The notes under the pieces were generated by a model that was not told the origin of the DNA, searched no databases, and saw nothing but the letters and a program-made list of their open reading frames with translations. Shown here piece by piece: positions 45,354-54,399 of a stretch of 64,000 bases of DNA. The stretch lies in assembly GCF_001557115.1 (NCBI RefSeq), contig NZ_LSKQ01000202.1, positions 33,956 through 97,955 of the forward strand. The letters are read 5' to 3'. The stretch is from Erythrobacter sp. CCH5-A1. GTDB taxonomy: Bacteria; Pseudomonadota; Alphaproteobacteria; Sphingomonadales; Sphingomonadaceae. Position numbers and translations under genes: made by a program. Positions within the stretch are counted from its first letter, which is position 1; every line of letters starts with the position of its first letter.

Positions 45354-46244
45354 ATGGAAAACACCGCTTCAGCCGCCCAATCCGCCGATCCCGCCGCCGC
45401 CTTCGACCGCGATCCGACCGACGGGATCGTTGCGACCAGCCGCGCGCCGGTGACCTTCCGCTTCTATGATCTGGTGATGGCAGGCTTCGTCACCATCCTG
45501 CTGCTCTCCAACATCATCGGCGCGGCGAAGCTCACCTATGTCGACGTGCCGTTCTGGCCCGAGGGCCTGTGGCCCGCCCCTGATGGCACCTTCATCTATG
45601 GCGCGGGCATTCTGTTCTTCCCGCTCGGCTACGTGATCGGCGACGTGCTGACCGAGATCTACGGCTTTGCCAAGGCGCGCCGGGTGATCTGGGTGGGGAC
45701 GGCGGCGATGATCTTCCTCGCCTTCATGTCCTACGTCGTCACCGCCCTGCCCCCGTTCGGCGGGTGGGAATGCGCGGCGAGCGGCTTTGGCGGGGAGCGT
45801 CCGCCCACTACCACGGCCGACCCCGCGGTGCCGGGCGGGGCGATCTGCCAGATGACCTACGAAAGCGTCTTCGGCAGCACCTGGCGCATCGTCCTCGCCT
45901 CGATCACCGCTTTCTGGGCGGGCGAGTTCGTCAACTCCTTCGTGCTTGCCAAGATGAAGGTCTGGACCAAGGGCCGCGCCCTGTGGACCCGCACCATCGG
46001 CTCGACCTTTGTCGGCCAGGCGGTCGACAGCCTGATCTTCTACCCCGTCGCCTTCCTCGGCATCTGGACGACCGAGGCGGTCATCACCGTGATGATCACC
46101 AACTGGGCACTGAAGGTGGCGTGGGAGGCGGTGCTGACGCCGGTCACCTATGTGGTGGTGAACCGGCTGAAGCAGGCCGAGGGTGTCGACCTGTTCGACA
46201 TCGACACCGACTTCTCGCCCTTCGGGAGCGAGAAGCCAGCGTAA
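45354..46244 (+). CDS. yhhQ: Queuosine precursor transporter (YhhQ/Q-precursor family)
   Basis: A 296-residue polytopic membrane protein (about six helices) of the YhhQ family, thought to import queuine-pathway precursors. Family blocks are LLLSNIIGAAKL, GAGILFFPLGYVIGDVLTEIYGFAKARRVIWVG, GEFVNSFVLAKMKVWTKGR and TRTIGSTFVGQAVDSLIFYPVAF. A hydrophilic N-terminal extension of about 40 residues and a Cys/Pro insert (WECAASGFGGERPPTTT, about 137-160) are longer than in the E. coli protein. ATG 45354 is chosen because upstream frame (from 45318) covers the tRNA flank. It converges with ppx, 2 bp apart. Confidence 0.9.
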   Translation: MENTASAAQSADPAAAFDRDPTDGIVATSRAPVTFRFYDLVMAGFVTILLLSNIIGAAKLTYVDVPFWPEGLWPAPDGTFIYGAGILFFPLGYVIGDVLTEIYGFAKARRVIWVGTAAMIFLAFMSYVVTALPPFGGWECAASGFGGERPPTTTADPAVPGGAICQMTYESVFGSTWRIVLASITAFWAGEFVNSFVLAKMKVWTKGRALWTRTIGSTFVGQAVDSLIFYPVAFLGIWTTEAVITVMITNWALKVAWEAVLTPVTYVVVNRLKQAEGVDLFDIDTDFSPFGSEKPA

Positions 46245-46246
46245 AC

Positions 46247-47788
46247 CTACATCACGATCTCGTCGACAATATCGACCCGCCAGCCGAGGCCCAACCGGCC
46301 GGCGAGCAGCTTCATGTCCTTCTCGGTCGGCGCGCCGAACAGCGCGGCGTGGCTGGCGGCGAGTTCGAGCACCAGCATGCTCTCCTCCACCCGCAGGCGG
46401 CTGACCTCGAGCGAGCGAGCGCTCTGCGCCCCGAGCCTTCGCGCGAGCCGCAAGGCAAGGCCCCAGCGCACCGCCTCCTCGAGCGCCTCTTCGCTGGCGA
46501 GCGCGCGCACTTCGCTCGGGAAGGACAGCTGGTTGCCATTGGCCGCCACCGCCGCGGCGAGCATTGCGCGACCCTTCCCGTCGACGCCGATCCAGCGCTT
46601 GTGCAGCGCCCAGTTGATCGCCTGCGGCAGGCGGATGTTCGGTTCGATCTGCATCGAGGCAAGCGCGAGCATGGTCGCCGCCAGCCGCAGCCGCTCCGAG
46701 CCGTGGCCCCGCGCAGGGGCGGCGTCGAGGGTCCAGGCCGCCATCCGCGTCGCCAGCTGGGGCTGCGTGCCGCGCTGGCCGGCGAAGGCCGCAACCCCTG
46801 CGAGCAGCGGGTCGGCTGCGCGGGTGGCTTCCGGCAGGCGATCGTAGAGCAGCCCCTCGCGCAGGCCCCACGAGGAGAACACCACGCGCTCCGGCGCCAG
46901 CCGGGCAAGCAGCGCCTGGAGCAGCACCGCGGCGTCGGGGAGCTTTTCGGCACGCATCGTCGAGATGCGTTCGCGGGTCTTGAGCGCGTCGCTCTCGCTC
47001 GCCGCCAGCGCCGTGGCCAATTCCTGCGCGCCCGCTGCGTCGAGCTCGAAGCCGTGCGGATCGCTCAGCGGCCAGCCCTTCGCGGCCATCGCATAGACCG
47101 CCATCGCCCGCCACGTGCCGCCCACTAGGTAGAGCGCGCCATTCTCGGCCGCGGGATTGGCGGCAAGGTCCCACCCGCCCTTGCGGATCGCCTTGTCGAG
47201 CGACTTCTTCATCTCGGCACTGGCCGTCTTGGGGTTCTTGCCGCGATGTTCGGGCAGGCGCAGCGTGCCCAGCGGAAGCGAACTCGCGCCCTCGCAGGCC
47301 CCGCCCGCGACGCGCACCAGCTCGAGGCTGCCGCCACCCAAGTCGGCGACGATCCCGTGCGCATCGGGGAAGGCCCCGATCACGCCGTGAGCGCTGAGCA
47401 GTGCCTCTTCCTCGCCCGATATCACCCGCGGCTTCAAACCGATCGCGCGCAGCTCGGCCACGAATTCCGGGCCGTTGGCCGCATCGCGCACCGCCGCGGT
47501 GGCGACGGTCTCGATGTCCTTGATGCCCAGATCGGCGAGCAGCAGCGCGAACCGCCTGAGCCCCCGCATCGCCAGCGCCATCGCCTCGTCGGCCAGCCTG
47601 CCAGTGGCGGCAATCTCGCGCCCGAGCTTGGCGGTGACCTTCTCGTTCAGCAGCACCGTCGGCGCGCGCATCGTGCCGCCATAGACGACAAGGCGCACCG
47701 TGTTCGAACCGATGTCGATGATCGCACGCTCCGCCCCCGCACCGCCGAGCGAGCCGTTGCGGTCTGCCCGCCGCTTGCCCCAGATCAT
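46247..47788 (-). CDS. ppx: Exopolyphosphatase / Ppx-GppA phosphatase
   Basis: A 513-residue Ppx/GppA phosphatase of the actin-like ATPase superfamily. It removes terminal phosphate from polyphosphate (and possibly pppGpp). Motifs are IDIGSNTVRLVVY (about 23-35), the second phosphate loop ADLGGGSLELV, GGTWRAMAVYAM and FSSWGLREGLLYDRL. A C-terminal HD-like helical region follows. The ATG overlaps the polyphosphate kinase stop (ATGA), giving a ppk-ppx operon for synthesis and breakdown of polyphosphate. Confidence 0.92.
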   Translation of the reverse strand: MIWGKRRADRNGSLGGAGAERAIIDIGSNTVRLVVYGGTMRAPTVLLNEKVTAKLGREIAATGRLADEAMALAMRGLRRFALLLADLGIKDIETVATAAVRDAANGPEFVAELRAIGLKPRVISGEEEALLSAHGVIGAFPDAHGIVADLGGGSLELVRVAGGACEGASSLPLGTLRLPEHRGKNPKTASAEMKKSLDKAIRKGGWDLAANPAAENGALYLVGGTWRAMAVYAMAAKGWPLSDPHGFELDAAGAQELATALAASESDALKTRERISTMRAEKLPDAAVLLQALLARLAPERVVFSSWGLREGLLYDRLPEATRAADPLLAGVAAFAGQRGTQPQLATRMAAWTLDAAPARGHGSERLRLAATMLALASMQIEPNIRLPQAINWALHKRWIGVDGKGRAMLAAAVAANGNQLSFPSEVRALASEEALEEAVRWGLALRLARRLGAQSARSLEVSRLRVEESMLVLELAASHAALFGAPTEKDMKLLAGRLGLGWRVDIVDEIVM

Positions 47789-50001
47789 GCCACAGCGCCC
47801 CGTCGCAGCGAAAGCTTGGGCACCGCGCCCGCCTCCAGCGCCCCGCCGCGCCCGGACAGCGAGGGGTTGGTCATGAAATAGCGGTGGCAATTGAAGGGCT
47901 TCACGCCTTCCTCGGTCTCGACCCGCGAATAGCTGCCGTCGGAATGCAGCCACCAGCTCTGCTCGCTGTCGAGCATGTTGGCGAGCAGCACCTGCTGCAG
48001 CACCTGATCATGCACCGTGCGGTTCAAGATGGGGATCAGCGTCTCCACCCGGCGGTCGAGATTGCGGCTCATCATGTCGGCAGACGCGATGAACACCGCG
48101 GCATGGGCGCTCGGCATCGGGTGGCCATTGGCGAAGGCGTAGATGCGGCTGTGTTCGAGGAAGCGGCCGATCACCGATTTGACGCGGATATTCTCGGACA
48201 GGCCGACGAGTCCGGGCCGCAAGCAGCAGATCCCGCGCACCACCAGTTCGACCTGCACCCCGGCATTGCTGGCGGCATAGAGCCGTTCGATCATGCCTTC
48301 ATCGGTCAGCTGGTTGCACTTCATCCAGATCGCCGCAGGCTTGCCCTTCTGAGCATTGGCGATCTCGGTATCGATGCGTTCGTAGATTTCCTGACGCAGA
48401 TCGATCGGGGCGATGTGCAGCCGTTCCAATGCGTGGGGCTCGACGTAGCCGGTGACGAAGTTGAACATCTTGGCCGCGTCGCGCCCCAGCTTGGGGTCGG
48501 CGGTGAAGAAGCTCAAATCGGTGTAGATCTTGGCGGTGACCGGGTGATAGTTGCCGGTGCCGAAGTGGCAATAGGTGCGAAAGCCCTCGCCCTCGCGCCG
48601 CACCACCATCGCGACCTTGGCGTGGGTCTTCCAGTCGGTGAAGCCGTAGATCACCTGCACCCCTGCGCGCTCGAGCGCGCTCGCCCATTTGAGGTTCTGC
48701 TCCTCGTCGAAACGGGCCTTCAGCTCGACCACCGCGGTGACCGACTTGCCCGCCTCGGCCGCCTCGATCAGCGCGCCGATCACCGCCGACTGGCTGCCGG
48801 CGCGGTAGAGCGTCTGCTTGATCGCCACCACATCGGGATCGGCTGCGGCCTGACGGATGAAATCGACCACCACCTCGAAGCTTTCGTAGGGGTGGTGGAT
48901 GACGATGTCCTTTTCGCGGATCGCCGAGAAGGCATCGCCGTCATGCTCGCGGATCCGCTCGGGAAAGCGCGGGGAGTAAGCGTCGAACTTCAAGTCGGGC
49001 CGGTCTTCGCGGACGATCTCGGCGAGGCCGTCGATCCCGATCATGCCGTCGGTCTTGATCAGCGCGGCCTCGTTGATGCCGAGCTGGTCGAGCAGCAGGC
49101 TTTCGGCCGCCGGATCGAAATCCTCGTCGATCTCGAGCTGGATCACCTGACCGCGGCGGCGGCGCTGGATCGCGCTGCGGAAGGTGCGCACGAGGTCTTC
49201 GGCCTCTTCGGCGATTTCGATATCGCTGTCGCGCAGCACCCGGAACAGCCCGTCGCCCTCGATCGAGAAGCCGGGGAAAAGCTCGCCAGCATAGCGCTGG
49301 ATCAGCCGCGCGATCGAGATGTAGAGCGCCCCACCCTGCCCCGATCCGGCACTTGTCACCGCATCGGGCACGCGCACGAAACGCGGCAGCGCGCTGGGGA
49401 TCAGCACCATCTCGATCAGCTGCTCGGCCGTCGCCTCGCGCTTCAGCGTGAACAGCAGGCCGAGCCCTTCGTTCTGGACGAAGGGAAAGGGGTGCGCGGG
49501 GTCCAGCGCCTGCGGCGTGATGATCGGCAGGATCTCGTTGAGGAAGTAGCTTTTGAGCCACTTGTGGACCTCGGGGCTGACCCGTTCCTCGTCGGCGACG
49601 TGGATGTCCGCTGCCGCAAGGCCCGTGCGCAGGCTGCGCCAGATCGCCTGCTGGCGCTGCGACAGGATGGCGAGCGTATCGCGGATCGCGGCGAGCTGTT
49701 GCGAGGGGCTGCGTCCGTCGATCGAGGGCGCATCGAACCCGCGCTGCACCTGACCCACAAGGCCCGCCACGCGGATCATCATGAACTCGTCAAGATTGCT
49801 GCCCGAGATCGACAGGAACCGCAGGCGTTCGAGCAGCGGGTAGGCCTCGTTGCAGGCCTCGGCCAGCACGCGCTGGTTGAACTGGAGCCATGAAAGCTCG
49901 CGGTTGAAGAAAGGGGATTCGTCCGGACCGAGGGTCGCCATCTGGGTGGTGCCCGCCGCGCTGGTGGCAGCGGGTTCTGTGCCGGTCGGTGACGTGCTCA
50001 T
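47785..50001 (-). CDS. ppk1: Polyphosphate kinase 1
   Basis: A 738-residue PPK1, which makes polyphosphate from ATP reversibly. The N-terminal domain begins FFNRELSWLQFNQRVL. The two phospholipase-D-like catalytic domains contain KQTLYRAGSQS, the autophosphorylated His in YCHFGTGNYHP, TDLSFFTADP, the second His in GRFLEHSRIYAFANG, and the metal-binding FIASADMMSRNLDRRVE. ATG 50001 follows AGGGAAG and gives the usual length; the frame is open to 50079. Operon with ppx. A Pho-box-like repeat at 50120-50137 lies 119 bp upstream. Confidence 0.96.
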   Translation of the reverse strand: MSTSPTGTEPAATSAAGTTQMATLGPDESPFFNRELSWLQFNQRVLAEACNEAYPLLERLRFLSISGSNLDEFMMIRVAGLVGQVQRGFDAPSIDGRSPSQQLAAIRDTLAILSQRQQAIWRSLRTGLAAADIHVADEERVSPEVHKWLKSYFLNEILPIITPQALDPAHPFPFVQNEGLGLLFTLKREATAEQLIEMVLIPSALPRFVRVPDAVTSAGSGQGGALYISIARLIQRYAGELFPGFSIEGDGLFRVLRDSDIEIAEEAEDLVRTFRSAIQRRRRGQVIQLEIDEDFDPAAESLLLDQLGINEAALIKTDGMIGIDGLAEIVREDRPDLKFDAYSPRFPERIREHDGDAFSAIREKDIVIHHPYESFEVVVDFIRQAAADPDVVAIKQTLYRAGSQSAVIGALIEAAEAGKSVTAVVELKARFDEEQNLKWASALERAGVQVIYGFTDWKTHAKVAMVVRREGEGFRTYCHFGTGNYHPVTAKIYTDLSFFTADPKLGRDAAKMFNFVTGYVEPHALERLHIAPIDLRQEIYERIDTEIANAQKGKPAAIWMKCNQLTDEGMIERLYAASNAGVQVELVVRGICCLRPGLVGLSENIRVKSVIGRFLEHSRIYAFANGHPMPSAHAAVFIASADMMSRNLDRRVETLIPILNRTVHDQVLQQVLLANMLDSEQSWWLHSDGSYSRVETEEGVKPFNCHRYFMTNPSLSGRGGALEAGAVPKLSLRRGAVA

Positions 50002-50119
50002 CGCTTCCCTGTCCCGCCCGCCCCCGCGCCTTTGCGGGTCAGGCCTTGTCTTGCGCGCCATGATGCGCCGGGCGCGCATGTGTTCGCAAGCGGCTTACGT
50101 GTAAATGCGAAGGACGCGC

Positions 50120-50137
50120 TTGTCACATATTCGTCAA
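50120..50137. promoter_or_regulatory. Pho-box-like direct repeat upstream of ppk1
   Basis: TTGTCACATATTCGTCAA has two GTCA half-sites exactly 11 bp apart with an AT linker. It matches the PhoB box pattern CTGTCAT-N4-CTGTCAT at most positions. It reads on the strand opposite to ppk1, which weakens the call. Confidence 0.35.
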
Positions 50138-50164
50138 ACGCGGAACGGCCCGCCAAACCGCAGA

Positions 50165-51178
50165 TCAGACAAGCGATCTACTATCCGCAATCGAAGTGAT
50201 CCCGCGCTTCCCGTTGGCGTCGCGGCCGAGTTGCACGATCACGTCGATCACGCTTGCGGCATAGGCGATGGTGTCGCTGCGGGTGAGGCCGATGCCGGTC
50301 TGCATGACCATCAGCGACAACTGCTCCAGCGCGCCGCGTAGGGAATTGGCGTGGATGGTCGAGAAGCTACCCGGGTGCCCTGTGTTGATCGCGCGCAGGA
50401 AGCTGACGCTCTCCGCGCCGCGCAGCTCGCCCAGCACGATGCGGTCGGGGCGCAGGCGGAGCGCTGCCTGGAGCAGCTCGTTGGCGGTGACCTTGGCCTC
50501 GCCCAGCTCGCCTTTCACGGCGACAAGTCCGACCGCGTTCTCGCCGGGAAAACGCAATTCGGGGGTATCTTCCACCAGCACCACGCGCTCTTCCGGCGGG
50601 ATCTCGCCGAGCATGGCGTTGAGGAAAGTGGTCTTGCCGGTCGAGGTGCCGCCCGAGATCAGGATCGTGCGCCGCGCGCGGATCGCGGCGCGCAGATAGG
50701 CGATCGGCTGGGTCTGCGGATCGGGCAGGTCGAACTGCATCTCGCCCACCAGCGGCCCGGTGTCATAGGCATCCAATGGCAGATCGAGCCGGCGGTGGCG
50801 GCGGATCGCCATCACCCAGTGCTTGCGGCTCGCCGGAGGCCCGCAGAACTGGACACGCGCGCCATCGGGCAGGGTTGCGCCCAGCAAGGGATGCTCGCGG
50901 TTGATCCCCTGATGGCTCACCCGCGCGACCTGTTCGGCAAGGCGCTGGACCAGCCGGTCGTCAATCTCGGGCGTGTCGATGCGCTGCATGCCAGGGCTGG
51001 CGGCGTCCTCGATCCACACCTCGCCCGGGCGGTTGACCATGATCTCGGTCACGGTGTCACGTTCGAGCCAGCGGCGGAAAGGCGCGAGATAGGCGTCGAG
51101 ATAGACCGACCGCTCGGCGGAGAGCGGCGTGCTTGCCGCGCCCTCGCCTGTCTCCAGCCGATGCACGTCCGCGCTCAT
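50165..51178 (-). CDS. virB11: Type IV secretion ATPase VirB11
   Basis: A 337-residue hexameric traffic ATPase of the VirB11 family. The N-terminal domain contains TEIMVNRPGEVWIE. The RecA-like domain has Walker A GGTSTGKTTF, the Asp box VEDTPELRF, Walker B RIVLGELRGAE, and the His box STIHANSLRGALEQL. It is the last gene of the minus-strand virB operon (5 nt after VirB10) and would power pilus or substrate handling at the inner membrane. Confidence 0.95.
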   Translation of the reverse strand: MSADVHRLETGEGAASTPLSAERSVYLDAYLAPFRRWLERDTVTEIMVNRPGEVWIEDAASPGMQRIDTPEIDDRLVQRLAEQVARVSHQGINREHPLLGATLPDGARVQFCGPPASRKHWVMAIRRHRRLDLPLDAYDTGPLVGEMQFDLPDPQTQPIAYLRAAIRARRTILISGGTSTGKTTFLNAMLGEIPPEERVVLVEDTPELRFPGENAVGLVAVKGELGEAKVTANELLQAALRLRPDRIVLGELRGAESVSFLRAINTGHPGSFSTIHANSLRGALEQLSLMVMQTGIGLTRSDTIAYAASVIDVIVQLGRDANGKRGITSIADSRSLV

Positions 51179-51183
51179 GCCTG

Positions 51184-52338
51184 TCAGCCGCCGACCGCGG
51201 TGAAATCGAGATCGCGCGCGGTGTAGACGCGGATCGGCTCGCCCGCGCGCACGCGGATCGTGGGGCTGATCTGGCCTTGCGATTGCACCGCCGAGTTGGC
51301 TGCGTTCTGCGCGCTGCCCGCCAGGATCGCGCCGCCGATCCCGCCGGTCGCCACCGCGCCGAGGCCGCCGACCACCGAAAGCAGCAGGCCCGAGCCGAAG
51401 CGCTTGAAGAAGTGGCTGTTGACGTCGCCCTCGATGCCCGTCGCCCCGTCGAAGCCGACTGCGGGCGAGGCGAGGTTGACCGAGACGCCGTCGGGCCGGA
51501 TCAGGCGGGTCCAGATCACGTAGGCGCGGCGCTGGCCCTGCTCTACCCCTGCGCGGTACTGGCCGATCAGGCGGGTCGAGCGCGGGACGAGCACGCGCTT
51601 GCCGTCGAAGCTGCGCACGTCCTGGTTGACCACCGCGCGGACATAGCCGGGCACGTCGGTGTTGATCGCGGTCTCGAGGATCGCCGGGATCAGCGTGCCC
51701 TCGGTCACGGTGGTCGACGGGTTGGTCATGGCGCGCGCCTGGGCCGGCCCGCCGCCCACGCCGCCGATGCTGCTGGCGAAGCCCGCCGCACCGCCCGTGG
51801 CGCCCACACCTGCCGGGGCCGGCGTGCCCGGGGCGGGCGCGGAGGGCGCCTCGCCAAGGCGCAAGCCCCGTGCGGAGCTGCCGTCGAAGGCGAGCATCGG
51901 GCTGCCATAGGGATTGGCGGCAGGCACGCTCGCCGCGCCGGGATTGCCGGCAAAAACCGGCATCGGCGCAGGATCGCCCTGCGGCATGACCGGCACAGGG
52001 GCCGGCTGCATCTGCGCGGGATCGCCCATCGGCTGCGCGGGCTGCATCACCGGCACGGGCGTGGCCGGTGCGACGGCGGGATTGCCGATCCCCTGCGGCT
52101 CGGCCGTGCGCGCGGCGTTCATTGCCCAGAAGGTCACCGCGCCGAGCAGGCCGACCACGGCCACGCCGGCCGCGAGCCCGACTCCGTCACCCTTGGCCTT
52201 GCGGTCGGTGACCGCGGGGAAGGCCGCGCGGCTGGCAAGATCGATGATCTCGGCAGATTCGCGGGTGCGCGGATCGACACCGTCCTCGTTGCCTTCTCCT
52301 GAGCCTTTCTTGGACGGCAAACGCATGGCCAGACGCAT
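51184..52338 (-). CDS. virB10: Type IV secretion protein VirB10 (TrbI family)
   Basis: A 384-residue VirB10/TrbI core-complex protein. A cytoplasmic N-terminus is followed by one helix at about 56-75 (GVGLAAGVAVVGLLGAVTFWAM). A Pro/Met/Gln-rich periplasmic linker (MQPAQPMGDPAQM) leads to the TrbI domain with EGTLIPAILETAINTDVPG, VLVPRSTRLIGQYRAGVEQGQRR and IRVRAGEPIRVYTARDLDF. ATG 52338 follows AAGGAG by 9 nt. It spans both membranes and forms the channel with VirB9; no VirB7 gene is seen. Confidence 0.93.
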   Translation of the reverse strand: MRLAMRLPSKKGSGEGNEDGVDPRTRESAEIIDLASRAAFPAVTDRKAKGDGVGLAAGVAVVGLLGAVTFWAMNAARTAEPQGIGNPAVAPATPVPVMQPAQPMGDPAQMQPAPVPVMPQGDPAPMPVFAGNPGAASVPAANPYGSPMLAFDGSSARGLRLGEAPSAPAPGTPAPAGVGATGGAAGFASSIGGVGGGPAQARAMTNPSTTVTEGTLIPAILETAINTDVPGYVRAVVNQDVRSFDGKRVLVPRSTRLIGQYRAGVEQGQRRAYVIWTRLIRPDGVSVNLASPAVGFDGATGIEGDVNSHFFKRFGSGLLLSVVGGLGAVATGGIGGAILAGSAQNAANSAVQSQGQISPTIRVRAGEPIRVYTARDLDFTAVGG

Positions 52339-52375
52339 CAGATGCTCTCCTTGGCAGGGTGGTTCGGTTGAACGA

Positions 52376-53194
52376 TCATTTCTTGCCCTTCCCGCGCCTT
52401 GCGGAAAGTCCGGCCTGCCGCGATGACGGCGGCATCGGCCCGGTGTTGGTGAGGGTGGCGCTGTCGCGGCCCGATCGCAGGATGATCTGCGGCGGCACCC
52501 CTTCGACCACCACGGTATCGCCGCGGGTGGTGTAGTTGACCGGCCCCTCGTCACCTTCGGCATTGGTGATGAGGATCGCGGGGATCGGCATGCCGGGGCC
52601 CCAGGTCAGATACACCGCATCGCCATCGTCATAGGCGCGGTTGGGCAGGAGCTCGGGCGTACCCGCGCTCGACCAGGCGAAGTTGAGCTTGGGCGGTTCG
52701 GCCGGCTTGGGCGGGGTCACGGGGCCGCCGGTGGCGGGATCGATCGCGTTGGCGGCGAGCTGCGCCTTCGCCTCGGCCTCGGCCTCGGCAGCAAGGCGCG
52801 CTTCCTCGGCCGCCTTCTCGAGTTCGGGGTAGCGGAATTGCAGGACGTAGAGCGCGGACGCCTTGGGGCTGGCGACGAGGTCGAACAGATAGGTCCGCTT
52901 GTCGGTCACCACGGTCATGTTGGTGCGCGCGGCCGGTTCCAGCGGCTTCACGAACAGGATCGTCTGCGCCTTGTTGGGCTGCACCTGCCAGGCCGCCGAA
53001 TCCCCGATCGCGACGTTTTCGATGATCTCGTCGGGGGCAAACTTGATGGTGGTCTGGACTTTCACCCGGCCATCGATGCGCACCACCGCGTCGGCATCGT
53101 AAACAAGGGTCTGGAGCCGGCTGTCCTGCGCGGCGAGCGGGGCGGCAAGGGCAAGGGCAAAAGCGAGGCTCGCGAGGAGCGAGGGCCGGGTCAT
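52376..53194 (-). CDS. virB9: Type IV secretion protein VirB9
   Basis: A 272-residue VirB9/CagX/TrbG protein with a Sec signal peptide (ALALAAPLAA/QD). The N-terminal domain has IDGRVKVQTTIKFAPDEIIENVAIGDSAAWQVQPNKAQTILFVKP and TNMTVVTDKRTYLFDL. A helical Glu/Ala-rich linker follows (about 125-145), and the C-terminal domain has RAYDDGDAVYLTW. It overlaps VirB6 by ATGA. It builds the outer-membrane part of the core complex. Confidence 0.92.
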   Translation of the reverse strand: MTRPSLLASLAFALALAAPLAAQDSRLQTLVYDADAVVRIDGRVKVQTTIKFAPDEIIENVAIGDSAAWQVQPNKAQTILFVKPLEPAARTNMTVVTDKRTYLFDLVASPKASALYVLQFRYPELEKAAEEARLAAEAEAEAKAQLAANAIDPATGGPVTPPKPAEPPKLNFAWSSAGTPELLPNRAYDDGDAVYLTWGPGMPIPAILITNAEGDEGPVNYTTRGDTVVVEGVPPQIILRSGRDSATLTNTGPMPPSSRQAGLSARRGKGKK

Positions 53195-54399
53195 TGATAG
53201 GTCTCCGTGGGGGGCATCGTCGGCTTTGGGGCGGGCGCGGACGGGCCCGAGGGCGCGGGGCGGAAGCGGTTGCCGATCCCGCGGGTGCGCTGCGGTGCCG
53301 CAGTGAGCGGCACCACCTGCCCGCCCGCTGCGGCAGCGGCGATCACGCGGGTATCGCGGGCCGCACCGGCATCGCTGCCGGTGTCGTTGGCGACCACCAC
53401 CTGCGGCGGCGGCGGCGCCACATCGGCGCGGCGCGCGGTCGCGAGCGGCGTGACGGGGGCGACATTGGTGTTGCGCGGGGCCGTGCCGGCGCCTTGCGGC
53501 ACGGCAACCGGGCGCAGGTCTTCGACCGGGCGTTCGCGCTCCTCGCCCGGCACGAGACCGAAGACCTGCCAGTTCGCGACCATCGTGGTGGCGACCTTCA
53601 GGGACAGCAGCATCAGCGCGACATGCACCGCGCCGATCAGGAAGAAGGCCATCGCCGCCTGCTGGTCGATCTTGCCCGGCACCGCCACCAGCGCGGCTAG
53701 CACGGGAACCGAAATTTCGAGCATGATCGACCCGCCCAGCACGGCCAGCAGCGGGGTGATCGCCATCATCGTCAGGCCCTTGAGCCAGCCGGTGAACAGC
53801 CCGCGCGTGCCGTCGAACAGGGCCAGCACCACGAAGATCGGGCCGATCGCAAGCAGCAGCGCCAGCGCGATGCGCGCGGTCACCAGCATGCCCACCGTGC
53901 CCAGCAAGAGCAGCATCGCCCCAAGCCACATCATCCCCGGTGGGGAGAAGGCGCTGATGTTGGAGGTATCCCCGCTCGCCTGCTGGATCGCCTGGAACAC
54001 CACGTCGAGTTTCTGGGCGAACACCATCGTGGCGCTCTCGCCGCGTGTGCCGGTGAGGATCCCTGCGATCTGATCCGGGCCGCCGATGAAGATGTTGTAG
54101 AACACGCTCGAGAAGGCGACGAAGCTGGTCGCGAAGGTCAGCACCAGCCCCAGCGTCATCATCTTGGGGACAAGCGCGCGCACCGAGATGTTCGAACGGC
54201 CGAGCATCAGCGAGATGCCGAAAAAGCCGACATAGAGCCCCAGCACGATGGTCAGCGCGAAGGCGAGCTGGCCGTCATCGCCGAACAGGCGGTTGAAGGC
54301 CTGTTCGGAGACATTGCCGGCGATACAGTCGACCGCGGTCAGCGCCGAGGAGACGCCGGTGCCCATTGCCTGGGCGGCCTGATCGCAATTCGCGCTCAT
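53191..54399 (-). CDS. virB6: Type IV secretion inner-membrane protein VirB6
   Basis: A 402-residue polytopic protein of the VirB6/TrbL family. It has at least five hydrophobic segments between residues 50 and 290 (for example FALTIVLGLYVGFFGISLML, MMWLGAMLLLLGTVGMLVTARIALALLLAIGPIFVVLALF). The GTRGLFTGWLKGL motif is typical of VirB6. The last 110 residues are a Pro/Ala-rich soluble tail. ATG 54399 overlaps the VirB4 stop (ATGA). Confidence 0.88.
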   Translation of the reverse strand: MSANCDQAAQAMGTGVSSALTAVDCIAGNVSEQAFNRLFGDDGQLAFALTIVLGLYVGFFGISLMLGRSNISVRALVPKMMTLGLVLTFATSFVAFSSVFYNIFIGGPDQIAGILTGTRGESATMVFAQKLDVVFQAIQQASGDTSNISAFSPPGMMWLGAMLLLLGTVGMLVTARIALALLLAIGPIFVVLALFDGTRGLFTGWLKGLTMMAITPLLAVLGGSIMLEISVPVLAALVAVPGKIDQQAAMAFFLIGAVHVALMLLSLKVATTMVANWQVFGLVPGEERERPVEDLRPVAVPQGAGTAPRNTNVAPVTPLATARRADVAPPPPQVVVANDTGSDAGAARDTRVIAAAAAGGQVVPLTAAPQRTRGIGNRFRPAPSGPSAPAPKPTMPPTETYQ

